From positions 1-7,583 of the forward strand of contig UQUC01000085.1 of assembly GCA_900544105.1 (NCBI GenBank): a DNA stretch of 7,583 nt, given 5' to 3'. The translations under genes and the position numbers were made by a program. The notes beneath the pieces were generated by a model, which made no database searches, was not told where the DNA came from, and saw only the letters and a list, made by a program, of their open reading frames with translations. Origin of the DNA: an uncultured Oscillibacter sp. (GTDB lineage Bacteria > Bacillota > Clostridia > Oscillospirales > Oscillospiraceae). Positions 1 through 6,724 of this stretch are shown one piece after another (position 1 is the stretch's first letter; every line of letters begins with the position of its first letter).

Positions 1-119
1 TGACGGCAAACGCCTTCTCCGAAGATAAACAGGCGGCATTGGATGCCGGGATGAATGACCATATCGCAAAACCGATCAATATGAATGTCCTTGTGCCGAC
101 CATCCAGAAATATCTCTGA
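1..119 (+). CDS. C-terminal tail of a hybrid histidine kinase receiver (REC) domain, 5' partial
   Basis: An open frame enters from the left edge (first full codon at 3) and stops with TGA at 117-119, giving 38 residues that begin TANAFSED and contain AGMNDHIAKPI. This is the last part of a CheY-like receiver: the conserved Thr/Ala of beta-4 (TANAF), the 'A-G-M-ND' alpha-4/beta-5 segment and the invariant Lys-Pro of the beta-5 loop, followed by a short alpha-5 helix (VLVPTIQKYL). The 'MTANAF...GMNDHIAKPI' wording is typical of receivers at the end of large hybrid sensor kinases in Clostridia, rather than of response regulators with a DNA-binding domain, and no output domain follows. The phospho-accepting Asp lies outside the window. 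A stand-alone receiver protein cannot be excluded. Confidence 0.85.
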   Translation, partial: TANAFSEDKQAALDAGMNDHIAKPINMNVLVPTIQKYL

Positions 120-175
120 TGCGGACAGAGGGCAGCAGCACATAAGGATACTGACAGCCCGCATCACCCTGTGCG

Positions 176-239
176 TTGATACAAAAAGCTGCATCGACTG
201 GCGCAAAGAAATCGGACGCGCGCTGCTTTTAGGTATCAA
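176..239 (+). terminator. Long imperfect hairpin, possible terminator of the upstream kinase gene
   Basis: Outer arms TTGATAC (176-182) and GTATCAA (233-239) are perfectly complementary. Just inside, AAAAGC (184-189) pairs with GCTTTT (225-230), then GC (191-192) with GC (222-223), for about 15 pairs around a GC-rich loop. The A-run/T-run flanking a GC core resembles a bidirectional rho-independent terminator, and it sits 57 bases after the stop of the receiver gene and before the next promoter. The T-run is only four bases, so termination would be weak. It could instead be an operator or repeat. The rest of 120-253 shows no convincing coding sequence. Confidence 0.4.
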
Positions 240-253
240 TACATGAAATTTTA

Positions 254-282
254 TTGAAAATCCCTCATGGCGGTGGTAAAAT
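254..282 (+). promoter_or_regulatory. Sigma-A-type promoter for the solute-binding lipoprotein gene
   Basis: The -35 box TTGAAA (254-259) and -10 box TAAAAT (277-282) are separated by exactly 17 bases. Each differs from consensus by one base (TTGACA, TATAAT). Transcription would start near 289-290, giving a leader of about 88 bases before the ATG at 378. The leader contains a 10-base perfect palindrome, GGCAGCTGCC (343-352), which may form a small hairpin or a protein site, and then the ribosome binding site AGGAG (364-368). This promoter probably serves both the lipoprotein and the downstream sensor gene. Confidence 0.72.
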
Positions 283-377
283 AATCTTATGCCTCTGTCG
301 TGCTGTATCTATGTCTTTTTGTGGTATTCGGGAGTGCAGAACGGCAGCTGCCCAAGAGTTGTGAGGAGAACGATTTG

Positions 378-2243
378 ATGAACAAAAGAACATTGCACCG
401 CCTGTTTTCCGTGCTTATGGCACTGGTGATGGCGGTCTCCCTGCTGACCGGCTGCGGAACAAAAAACGCCGAAAATGTGGAAAAGCAGGAGGATGCCCAG
501 ACCATTCAGGTGTATCTGTGGACGAATAGCCTGTACGAAACCTATGCGCCATATATCCAGTCCCAGCTGCCGGATGTAAATATTGAATTCATCGTAGGAA
601 ACAACGATTTGGATTTTTACAAGTTTTTGCAGGAGAACGGCGGTCTGCCGGATATCATCACCTGCTGCCGCTTCTCGCTGCACGATGCGGCTCCCTTGAA
701 GGACAGCCTGATGAACCTTGCCTTGACCAACGAAGCGGGCGCTGTGTACAACACCTACCTCAACAGCTTCAAAAACGAGGACGGCAGCGTGAACTGGCTG
801 CCGGTCTGCGCGGATGCCCACGGCTTTGTGGTCAACCGCAGCCTTTTTGAGCAATACGGTATCCCCCTGCCTACCGATTACGAGAGCTTCGTTTCGGCCT
901 GTCAGGCCTTTGAAAAGGCAGGCATCCGCGGCTTTACCGCCGATTATATCTACGACTACACCTGCATGGAAACGCTGCAGGGGCTTTCCGCTGCCGAGCT
1001 TACCACGACTGATGGGCGCAAGTGGCGCACTGCTTATAGCGACTCTGCCAGCACCGAACGGGTGGGTCTGGACGACACCGTGTGGCCGGGGGCGTTTGAG
1101 CGGATGGCGCAGTTCATTCAGGATACCCACCTCACGGCAGACGATCTTGCGTTGAATTACGACGATGTGACCGGGATGTTCCGGAACGGAGAAGTTGCCA
1201 TGTACTTTGGCAGCTCTGCCGGCGTGAAGATGTTTCAGGATGAGGGCATCGACACCACCTTTTTGCCCTTCTTCAGCCAGAACGGCGAACAGTGGATCAT
1301 GACCACCCCCTATTTCCAAGTTGCCCTGAACCGGGATCTGGAGCAGGACACTGCGCGCCGCGAAAAAGCCATGAAGGTGCTGAACGTCATGCTCTCCGAA
1401 CAGGCGCAGAACCGCATCGTCTCGGAGGGGCAGGACGTACTGAGCTACAGCCAGAACGTCCCCCTGCGCCTGACCGAGTATCTGAAAGACGTGCGCAGCG
1501 TAGTGGAAGAAAACCACATGTATATCCGCATCGCCTCCAACGATTTCTTTGCCGTTTCCAAGGATGTGGTCTCCAAAATGATCGCAGGCGAGCTTACCGC
1601 TGCGCAGGCGTATCAGGCCTTCAATGCCAAGCTCCTTGCCGAAGAGGAGCCTGCCGACAACGAGACCGTGCTGACCTCCGGGAAGGCCTATTCCAACGTA
1701 TTCCACGCAAACGGCGGCAGCGCTGCCTTCTCCGTGATGGCAAACACGCTGCGCGGCGTGTATGGCACCGATGTGCTGCTTGCCACCGCAAACAGCTTTA
1801 CCGGCAGTGTGCTGCAGGCAGACTATAATAAGAAAATGGCCGCTTCCATGATCATGCCCAACGGTCTGATGTCCCGCCAGCGCACCATGACCGGCGCAGA
1901 GCTGAAGGAGACCGTCCGCGCCTTTGTGGAGGGCTGCAAGGGCGGGTTTGTGCCCTTCAACCGCGGCTCTCTGCCGGTGGTCAGCGGCATTGCCGTGGAG
2001 GTCAAAGAGGCAGGCGGCAGCTATACCCTGACCGGCATCACCCGGAACGGACAGCCACTCCGGGACGACGACACCGTTACCGTGACCTGTCTGGCAGCGG
2101 AAAAACAGATGGAAGCGCTGCTTGCGAGCGAGAGCGGCACGCCTTTGGACGGAGATACATGGGTAAAAAACAGATGGCGCGATCATGTCTCCGGCGGCGG
2201 CGCAGCGCTTGCAGAACCTGAAAACTACATTACGTTGAGGTGA
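378..2243 (+). CDS. Lipoprotein: family-1 solute-binding protein fused to a 5'-nucleotidase C-terminal-like domain
   Basis: 621 residues. The ATG at 378 is chosen because AGGAG (364-368) lies 9 bases upstream and the next residues form a lipoprotein signal: MNKRTLHR, hydrophobic stretch, then LLTGC with lipidated Cys26. An in-frame upstream start at 300 would put extra residues before the signal peptide and lacks a ribosome site. Residues about 40-425 resemble sugar-type ABC extracellular binding proteins: QTIQVYLWTN opening strand, a central VCADAHGFVVNRSLFEQYGI segment, then MFRNGEVAMYFGSS and FLPFF. Residues about 445-590 resemble the substrate-binding C-terminal domain of 5'-nucleotidases: NTLRGVYGTDVLLATAN, the hallmark TGAELKETV (505-513), LPVVSGIAVEV and ITRNGQPLRDDDTVTV. 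The metal-binding phosphoesterase half is absent, so catalysis is not expected. No permease genes are nearby; a coupled sensor gene follows, which suggests a ligand-presenting role. Binding-protein call is strong, the C-terminal domain call moderate, ligand unknown. Confidence 0.85.
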   Translation: MNKRTLHRLFSVLMALVMAVSLLTGCGTKNAENVEKQEDAQTIQVYLWTNSLYETYAPYIQSQLPDVNIEFIVGNNDLDFYKFLQENGGLPDIITCCRFSLHDAAPLKDSLMNLALTNEAGAVYNTYLNSFKNEDGSVNWLPVCADAHGFVVNRSLFEQYGIPLPTDYESFVSACQAFEKAGIRGFTADYIYDYTCMETLQGLSAAELTTTDGRKWRTAYSDSASTERVGLDDTVWPGAFERMAQFIQDTHLTADDLALNYDDVTGMFRNGEVAMYFGSSAGVKMFQDEGIDTTFLPFFSQNGEQWIMTTPYFQVALNRDLEQDTARREKAMKVLNVMLSEQAQNRIVSEGQDVLSYSQNVPLRLTEYLKDVRSVVEENHMYIRIASNDFFAVSKDVVSKMIAGELTAAQAYQAFNAKLLAEEEPADNETVLTSGKAYSNVFHANGGSAAFSVMANTLRGVYGTDVLLATANSFTGSVLQADYNKKMAASMIMPNGLMSRQRTMTGAELKETVRAFVEGCKGGFVPFNRGSLPVVSGIAVEVKEAGGSYTLTGITRNGQPLRDDDTVTVTCLAAEKQMEALLASESGTPLDGDTWVKNRWRDHVSGGGAALAEPENYITLR

Positions 2244-2248
2244 GCAGG

Positions 2249-3655
2249 ATGGCAGACGAAAAGCACGAATCCAAACGAAACTGCCATCCCCGGCAAAAGT
2301 GGCTCCCTGTTGCTGCCATCCTTCTTCTGGTCTTGCTGATAGCAGGTTTCAGCGTTCGGTACATCTCGTTTGTGTCCCAGACCATCTATCAGGAAAGCAC
2401 CTCGCATCTGGAAGAGGTGCTGCATAAATCCAATAATATGCTGAAAGAGATGGTGCGCAAAAACCTGACCTACCTGCATCTGTACAACGGCTTTCTGGAA
2501 AGTACCTCGGATGAGGCCGAAATACAGGCGTATATCAGGGCGGCACAGCAGAAGGCTGGGTTTGCCGAATTCTACTTTCTTACCTATGACGGCAACTACA
2601 TGACTGTGACCGGGGAAACGGGCTACCTTGGCCTGCAGACAAATCTGGACGAAGAGCTTGCCAGCGGTAACGATATTGTGATGAATACGGCTCTGCCCGG
2701 CAAAACCCAGATGCTGGCGTTCATCTGTCCCGAAACGCAGGGCAGCTACCGGGGTTTTGCCTACGATGCCGTTGCCATCACCTATTACAATGATGAGGTG
2801 CTGAGATTACTGGACAATTCTGCCTTTCAGGGCAATGCCAGCAACTATGTCATCTACCCGGATGGGCGGGTGGTCATCGACAATTCCGTAAACCGCAAGG
2901 AAACGGTCTACAACTTCATTGCGATGCTGCGCGACCATTCCGACCTTTCCGAGGCGCAGATCCTGGATCTGTCCAATGCCTTTGCACAGGGCAGCAGCGG
3001 AAACATGAAGGTAAAGCTGGGCGGCATCAGTTATTATCTGGTCTACGAGGGCACGGCGATCCAGAGCTGGACGATGCTGGGACTTGTCCCGGTCAAAATC
3101 GTCAATGCCAATCTGGATAAGCTGTGGTTCCATACGATACAGATCGTAGCGGGCATCGCCGCAGGTCTTGCGGTGCTGGTCATTCTGCTCATTGTGCGCA
3201 GAAGCCATATGACCCTGCGCCGGAAGGATACCGAGATCTCCTACCGGGATGAATTGTTCCAGAAGCTCTCGCTGAACGTGGACGACGTTTTCCTGATGTT
3301 GGACGCAGAGACCTCCAAGGTGGATTATGTCAGCCCGAACATTGAGCGGCTGCTGGGCATCCCGTGGAGAGAAGTCCGGCAAAATGCCTTCGCTCTGGAC
3401 AAGCTGGGCGCCCCGGAGCACGGCGAAAACTTTCTGGATGGGCTTCTCAGCGGACAGCAGCGGGAATGGGATCTCGAGTTTGAGCATCTGGAAACCAAAG
3501 AGCGCCGCTGGTTCCATAACATCGCCATAGGCAGCGAGGTGGAGGGCAGAACCAAATACATCCTTGTCATGTCCGACCGCACCGCCGACAAGCAGGTGAA
3601 TCAGGCGCTTTCCAATGCCGTTGCGCCGGGCGTATCGGAATCATCCACTTTCTGA
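2249..3655 (+). pseudogene. Cache-PAS membrane sensor, probably a hybrid histidine kinase truncated before its kinase domain
   Basis: 468 codons from the ATG at 2249, with GAGG (2237-2240) 8 bases upstream; a GTG at 2240 overlapping the previous stop is a poorer alternative. A basic N-terminus is followed by TM1 (about 18-37), an extracellular region of about 255 residues with Cache-like features (YFLTYDGNYMTVTG, later SNYVIYPDGRVVIDNS, and a closing SWTMLGLVPV strand), TM2 (about 296-316), and a PAS domain (about 333-444: DDVFLMLDAETSKVDYVSPNIERLLG... ending ILVMSDRTADKQ). The linker helix NQALSNAVA normally leads into the His-containing dimerisation domain, but here the frame runs on for only 9 foreign-looking residues (PGVSESSTF) and stops. 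No H, N, G or receiver motifs exist. The native part ends near 3625, where a convergent gene begins. As it stands it could sense but not phosphorylate. The five-base gap to the binding-protein gene suggests translational coupling. Confidence 0.8.
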
Positions 3656-4023
3656 TTCAGCCGGTACAGCTCATACCGGGTGATCTGATCAAAAGAAAAC
3701 ACCACCGGATTATCCGAATCATCCATATCCGCATCGACGAGATACAGAAAACCGGCGCCGGGATCCACGCCCATCTTCGTGCCGCGGGCGTCGTACTCTG
3801 CCTCCCAGTGCAGCTCGTTGTATTTCAGGGCATTCTCCCTGCGATATTCCAGATGTTCCTTTATAAACTCCGGCGTTGCGTCCTTCAGCAGCTCCTTTGC
3901 CATAGAAACCTGAGCAGAGCAATCCTTGCACAGAGCCTTCTTGCCGCCGATTTTTTTGTGAAACAGTCCCTTGACCTCGCCCCCGCATACCGGGCAGGCT
4001 TCTTTCTTGCGAAACAGTCCCAT
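3601..4023 (-). pseudogene. DUF4428-like four-cysteine protein, probably truncated at the C-terminus
   Basis: 140 codons. Of two adjacent ATGs (4026 and 4023) the second is preferred because AAGGAGG (4030-4036) is 6 bases from it and only 3 from the first. The N-terminus MGLFRKKEACPVCGG carries Cys10 and Cys13, and a second pair ALCKDC has Cys32 and Cys35, forming a likely zinc ribbon. A helical 'TPEFIKEHLEYRREN' segment and a strand-rich part ending FSFDQITRYELYRLNQK follow, the order seen in DUF4428-type proteins from Clostridia. In such proteins I expect the strand-rich domain to continue well beyond this point; here the last 7 or so residues are encoded opposite the sensor gene at the junction. 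It is the last gene of the lemA operon, 32 bases after the DUF2207 stop. Family function is unknown. The domain name is from memory of the pattern, so moderate confidence. Confidence 0.65.
3617..3632. other. Putative rearrangement or assembly junction joining two convergent truncated genes
   Basis: To the left, the + strand sensor reads as normal PAS-to-kinase linker (QALSNAVA, ending near 3625). To the right, the - strand reads as a normal DUF4428-like protein until about residue 132 (DDSDTPG, ending near 3629). Each frame then runs a few codons into the other gene's sequence before meeting a chance stop (TGA at 3653-3655 on +, TGA at 3603-3601 on -). There is no intergenic spacer, no terminator, no target-site duplication and no insertion-sequence end that I can see. 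Exact breakpoint is uncertain by some ten bases. Confidence 0.6.
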
Positions 4024-4055
4024 CATGTCCCTCCTTGTGAAACAGTCATCTATTT

Positions 4056-5726
4056 TCAGCGGATCCCGCCGCGGCCTCCGCCGGAGAAACCGCCGCCTCC
4101 GCCAAAGGACACCCTGCCGCCGCCTCCGCCTGCTCTGCGGTTCGGTGCTCTGCGCAGTTTTTCACGGCTGTACGCACTGTACATCACGCCATTGTAACAG
4201 CCGGTATAATGGACATAGCGGCGATATTGGTTTAACTGGGGAAGCTGATCCGGATATAACTCCTGAATCTGTGCCTCCAGCTTGTCTGCGATGCCCAGTA
4301 TCAGGGCATATATCATATAATCCTGCCAGATGACCGCTTCCTTGACGCCCCGTTCGTGGATCAAAGAGAAATCCAACAGGAAATGCTTCAGGCCGTATAT
4401 CTCGTCCAGCTCCTGCTGCCCCTTTTTTGTCAGATCCTTGTCGTGATCCAGAACAGCGCCTTTCAAACAGCCGCTCCTGATCAGCGTCTGCTTGCCGCTG
4501 CGCTCACAGGACTCCATAAAGCGGGACAGGGGGATGTAGTTCTGCCCACAGTAGCGTTCCAGCTCGTTGGGGTCCAAAACGCCGTCTGATCCGGCGGCAG
4601 CTTCCAGAATGGTGTAGAGCGCATCGTCGTACGCATTTCCGCTCTGAGGCCCATGGCTCAAACGCAAACGGACCGGTTCCGCGTCAATGGAATCATCTGT
4701 GCTTTCCAGGCAGCCCTGGCTGATCAGCCGCATCAGATAAGCGCCCAGCAGGGCGTCCTCTTCACACAGGCCGCTGCAACGGCCCAGCTGATAGGTCACA
4801 TTCAAATCGCCGTCATTGGGCGCGTCACGAAAGTAGCCAACCCGCTCCATTCGCTTTTTTCTCCTGGCTTTTCCCACTTTTACGAGCAATACCACCAGCA
4901 GAAGGATGAGCAAAACCGGTGTGAGAACGATGGCGGCAAACAGCAGGACATCCCCCGCCGTAAGGGGTTCATCATCCCACGACGCGTCCTCACTGTCCCC
5001 ATAGTCGCTGCCCTCAAGGGCACGCTCCTTCACCGATTCAAAGCTATCCTCCACGACGCGCCCGGGTGAGAGAATGCCCTTTTCCAGAGCCACCATAACG
5101 GTCATGTGCGCACCGCCCTCCAGCGGCGCTTCGCTCCACGCCCGGATAACGCCGTCCTCAAACTGGATCTGCCCGTCAAAGCCAAAGGCCCAGATGTCAC
5201 AGTTCTCATCCGTCAGCGGCGTGCCGTCCTCGTTGCGGATGGTCAGCGCCACATCGGTGGGGAAAAAGCTCATCTCGTCCACAAAGCGGTGGTTGAAGCC
5301 GTCTGCGTCAGAGTAGCTTCCCACCAGATCGTGGAGCACATATTCAATGGTATAGCGGTTTTCTCCGTATTCGCTGATGCCCCAGCACAGCTCCACGCCC
5401 TCGTCGGTTTCAAGGATCCCGCACCGGTTCGCTTTCTCCTCAAAGGAGGCGTCCACATCCCAGTCCTCCACATAGACATAGGGACCGTTTTGGTCGGAAA
5501 CGGAAAAATCGGTGATGGTCAGATAGCCGCTGTCCCTGCATCCGAGATAAAATTCCGTCCCCTCATCGGTATCTGTGGTCCAGACCTGGGTAATATGGGC
5601 CGAGCCGTCGGGCCGCAGGGCCACGTTCAGCTCCATCTCCGGCACCCGGCTGGCCGCCAGAGCCGGCGTGCAGAGCAGGATCGCGCAGAGGAAGGCCACA
5701 ATGATGACCGCAATCTTCTGTTTCAT
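4056..5726 (-). CDS. DUF2207 family membrane protein with glycine-rich C-terminal tail
   Basis: 556 residues, ATG at 5726, four bases after the lemA stop, so probably translationally coupled; a weak AAGTGAG-like ribosome site overlaps the lemA end. A signal peptide (1-25, cleavage near ALA-ASR) precedes an extracytoplasmic beta-rich domain (about 28-215) of the DUF2207 type, starting EMELNVALRPDGSAHITQVW. After an acidic linker comes one strong membrane segment (about 258-283), a basic stop-transfer KARRKKR, and the family's GYFRDAPNDGDLNVTYQLGR motif. The cytosolic helical region contains HFLLDFSLIHERGVKEAV and WQDYMIYALILGIADKLEAQ, the most recognisable DUF2207 block. The protein ends with a glycine tail (about 533-556: AGGGGG, FGGGGGFSGGGRGG), common in this family. 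DUF2207 genes are often next to lemA; the role is probably in envelope maintenance, but the biochemical function is not established. Confidence 0.88.
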   Translation of the reverse strand: MKQKIAVIIVAFLCAILLCTPALAASRVPEMELNVALRPDGSAHITQVWTTDTDEGTEFYLGCRDSGYLTITDFSVSDQNGPYVYVEDWDVDASFEEKANRCGILETDEGVELCWGISEYGENRYTIEYVLHDLVGSYSDADGFNHRFVDEMSFFPTDVALTIRNEDGTPLTDENCDIWAFGFDGQIQFEDGVIRAWSEAPLEGGAHMTVMVALEKGILSPGRVVEDSFESVKERALEGSDYGDSEDASWDDEPLTAGDVLLFAAIVLTPVLLILLLVVLLVKVGKARRKKRMERVGYFRDAPNDGDLNVTYQLGRCSGLCEEDALLGAYLMRLISQGCLESTDDSIDAEPVRLRLSHGPQSGNAYDDALYTILEAAAGSDGVLDPNELERYCGQNYIPLSRFMESCERSGKQTLIRSGCLKGAVLDHDKDLTKKGQQELDEIYGLKHFLLDFSLIHERGVKEAVIWQDYMIYALILGIADKLEAQIQELYPDQLPQLNQYRRYVHYTGCYNGVMYSAYSREKLRRAPNRRAGGGGGRVSFGGGGGFSGGGRGGIR

Positions 5727-5730
5727 TGGC

Positions 5731-6279
5731 TCACTTCATACTGGGCATATCCGCCTTTTCTTCCACCATCTCCAGATAGTCCCGCTGACGGAATCCGAAC
5801 ATACTGCCCAGCAGAGAGGTGGGGAACATCCGCAGTTCCCGGTTCAGCTTGGTCACGCTGTCGTTGTAGATAAGGCGGCTGGTGCGCACCATTTTTTCAT
5901 AGCTGTCCACGGCGTCCATGCACTTTTTATAACTCTCGCTGGCCTTCAGCTCGGGATACCGCTCCGCTACCATGGAGATGCGGCCCAGAGCCTCGGAGAT
6001 GATCCCCTCCTGCTTCAGTACATCGTCCGGGGTGGATGTGGCTGTGATGACGCTGCGCCGGGACTTGATGGTCTCGATCAGGGTCTGGGATTCGTGAGCG
6101 GCGTAGCCCTTGGCCAGATCCAGCAGGGCGGTGAGCGCGTCGAACCGGGAGGAGAGCTGTACCCCGATCTGGCTCATGGCGTTGTTGACATTCTCGTCCA
6201 TGACCACCAGCCTGCGCTGGACGCCGATCCCCCAGATCACGAAAATGGCGATCAGTCCGCCAATTATGATGAACGGCAT
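5731..6279 (-). CDS. lemA: LemA family protein
   Basis: 182 residues from the ATG at 6279, which has a perfect AAGGAGG (6288-6294) 8 bases upstream. A TTG at 6297 in the same frame would place the ribosome site inside the gene and is rejected. The N-terminus MPFIIIGGLIAIFVIWGIG is a single membrane anchor (about 1-20), followed by the LemA signature: VVMDENVNNAMSQIGVQLSSRFDAL, then LLDLAKGYAAHESQTL and the central EALGRISMVAERYPELKAS, and C-terminal YNDSVTKLNRELRMFPTSLLGSMFGF. The length matches the family (about 180-200). LemA proteins are anchored with the helical-bundle domain on one side of the membrane; their exact function is unknown. The gene is directly followed by the DUF2207 gene, a frequent partner, and preceded by a perfect hairpin at 6299-6336 that may control its expression. 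Confidence 0.93.
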   Translation of the reverse strand: MPFIIIGGLIAIFVIWGIGVQRRLVVMDENVNNAMSQIGVQLSSRFDALTALLDLAKGYAAHESQTLIETIKSRRSVITATSTPDDVLKQEGIISEALGRISMVAERYPELKASESYKKCMDAVDSYEKMVRTSRLIYNDSVTKLNRELRMFPTSLLGSMFGFRQRDYLEMVEEKADMPSMK

Positions 6280-6298
6280 AAAAATAGCCTCCTTCAAA

Positions 6299-6336
6299 GC
6301 CCAAGGCGGATGCGGACTGGCGCATCCGCCTTGGGC
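6299..6336 (-). terminator. Perfect 16-bp hairpin between the lipoprotein gene and lemA (attenuator or terminator candidate)
   Basis: GCCCAAGGCGGATGCG (6299-6314) and CGCATCCGCCTTGGGC (6321-6336) are exact reverse complements around a 6-base loop. On the transcribed - strand the hairpin is followed by only TTT and then, four bases after the stem, by the lemA ribosome site AAGGAGG. It begins 35 bases after the lipoprotein stop. The short T-run makes a complete terminator doubtful. It may terminate partially, setting a lower level for the lemA operon, or protect a processed 5' end. I saw no good promoter between the two genes. Confidence 0.55.
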
Positions 6337-6371
6337 AGAATCAAAATGACATCCTGTATCGTTGTCTTGGA

Positions 6372-6698
6372 TTATTCTTCGTTCTCCAGATATTCCTCAA
6401 TAACGCCGTTGAACTCATTGCACGCCTTAACCATCTCGTCGAGCTGCTCCTGCGTCAGCTCATCATCGCTCTCCAGCTGCTCGCCGTACTGCGTGATCGC
6501 ATCGGCAATCGAATTCATGTAGTCGATGTCTTCTTCACTCCAGCCGCTCAGATCCTCATTTGAGATCTCCACAAACTTGTTGTAGTTCTTGGCAAGCTCG
6601 TTGTAAGCGTCGATGGCAGGCTGCTTATCCGGGCCGCCGCAGGCCGCCAGAGAGAGGCACAGCACCGCTGCCAGCAAAATGGTAAGTAGTTTTCTCAT
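6372..6698 (-). CDS. Small acidic putative lipoprotein of unknown function
   Basis: 108 residues. The ATG at 6698 is preferred: AGGAGG (6708-6713) sits 9 bases upstream and the product opens with a standard lipoprotein signal, MRKLLTILLAAVLCLSLAAC, with lipidation Cys20. An earlier in-frame ATG (6722) would place this ribosome site within the gene. The mature part (about 88 residues) is strongly acidic and predicted helical, with EYLENEE at the end and segments such as QPAIDAYNELAKNYNKFVEI and DELTQEQLDEMVKACNEFN. Such short helical lipoproteins with an 'AIDAYN...YN' start are common in gut Clostridia, but I do not recognise a named family. It lies upstream of lemA in the same direction, 92 bases away, so it may be the first gene of that operon or a separate unit ended by the 6299-6336 hairpin. 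Confidence 0.82.
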   Translation of the reverse strand: MRKLLTILLAAVLCLSLAACGGPDKQPAIDAYNELAKNYNKFVEISNEDLSGWSEEDIDYMNSIADAITQYGEQLESDDELTQEQLDEMVKACNEFNGVIEEYLENEE

Positions 6699-6724
6699 GT
6701 TCGTATTCCTCCTATATTTCATAC

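Noticed and set aside
300..377. In-frame upstream start at 300 giving a 26-residue N-terminal extension of the binding protein.
   Set aside because: It lacks a ribosome site and would bury the lipoprotein signal; the ATG at 378 has AGGAG at good spacing.
309..2186. A 625-codon open frame on the - strand, antisense to almost the whole binding-protein gene.
   Set aside because: Its translation is rich in His, Gly and Gln with no recognisable domain or plausible start signal, and the + strand has a clear signal peptide, domains and ribosome site. Long antisense frames are a common by-product of GC-biased third positions.
2807..3517. A 236-codon open frame on the - strand within the sensor gene.
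   Set aside because: No ribosome site, no domain pattern; the + strand Cache-PAS-type protein explains the region.
3601..3660. Insertion-sequence or phage attachment site as the cause of the junction.
   Set aside because: No terminal inverted repeats, target duplication, integrase or tRNA end can be seen around the breakpoint.
3808..4197. A + strand frame encoding a proline-rich stretch.
   Set aside because: The prolines are simply the complement of the glycine-rich tail codons of the DUF2207 gene.
6280..6297. TTG start at 6297 for LemA.
   Set aside because: The AAGGAGG that should serve the start would be inside the coding region; the ATG at 6279 is ideally spaced from it.
5106..6522. Two overlapping + strand open frames (255 and 315 codons) opposite DUF2207 and lemA.
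   Set aside because: Their products show no family features, while the - strand genes match well-known families across their full lengths.
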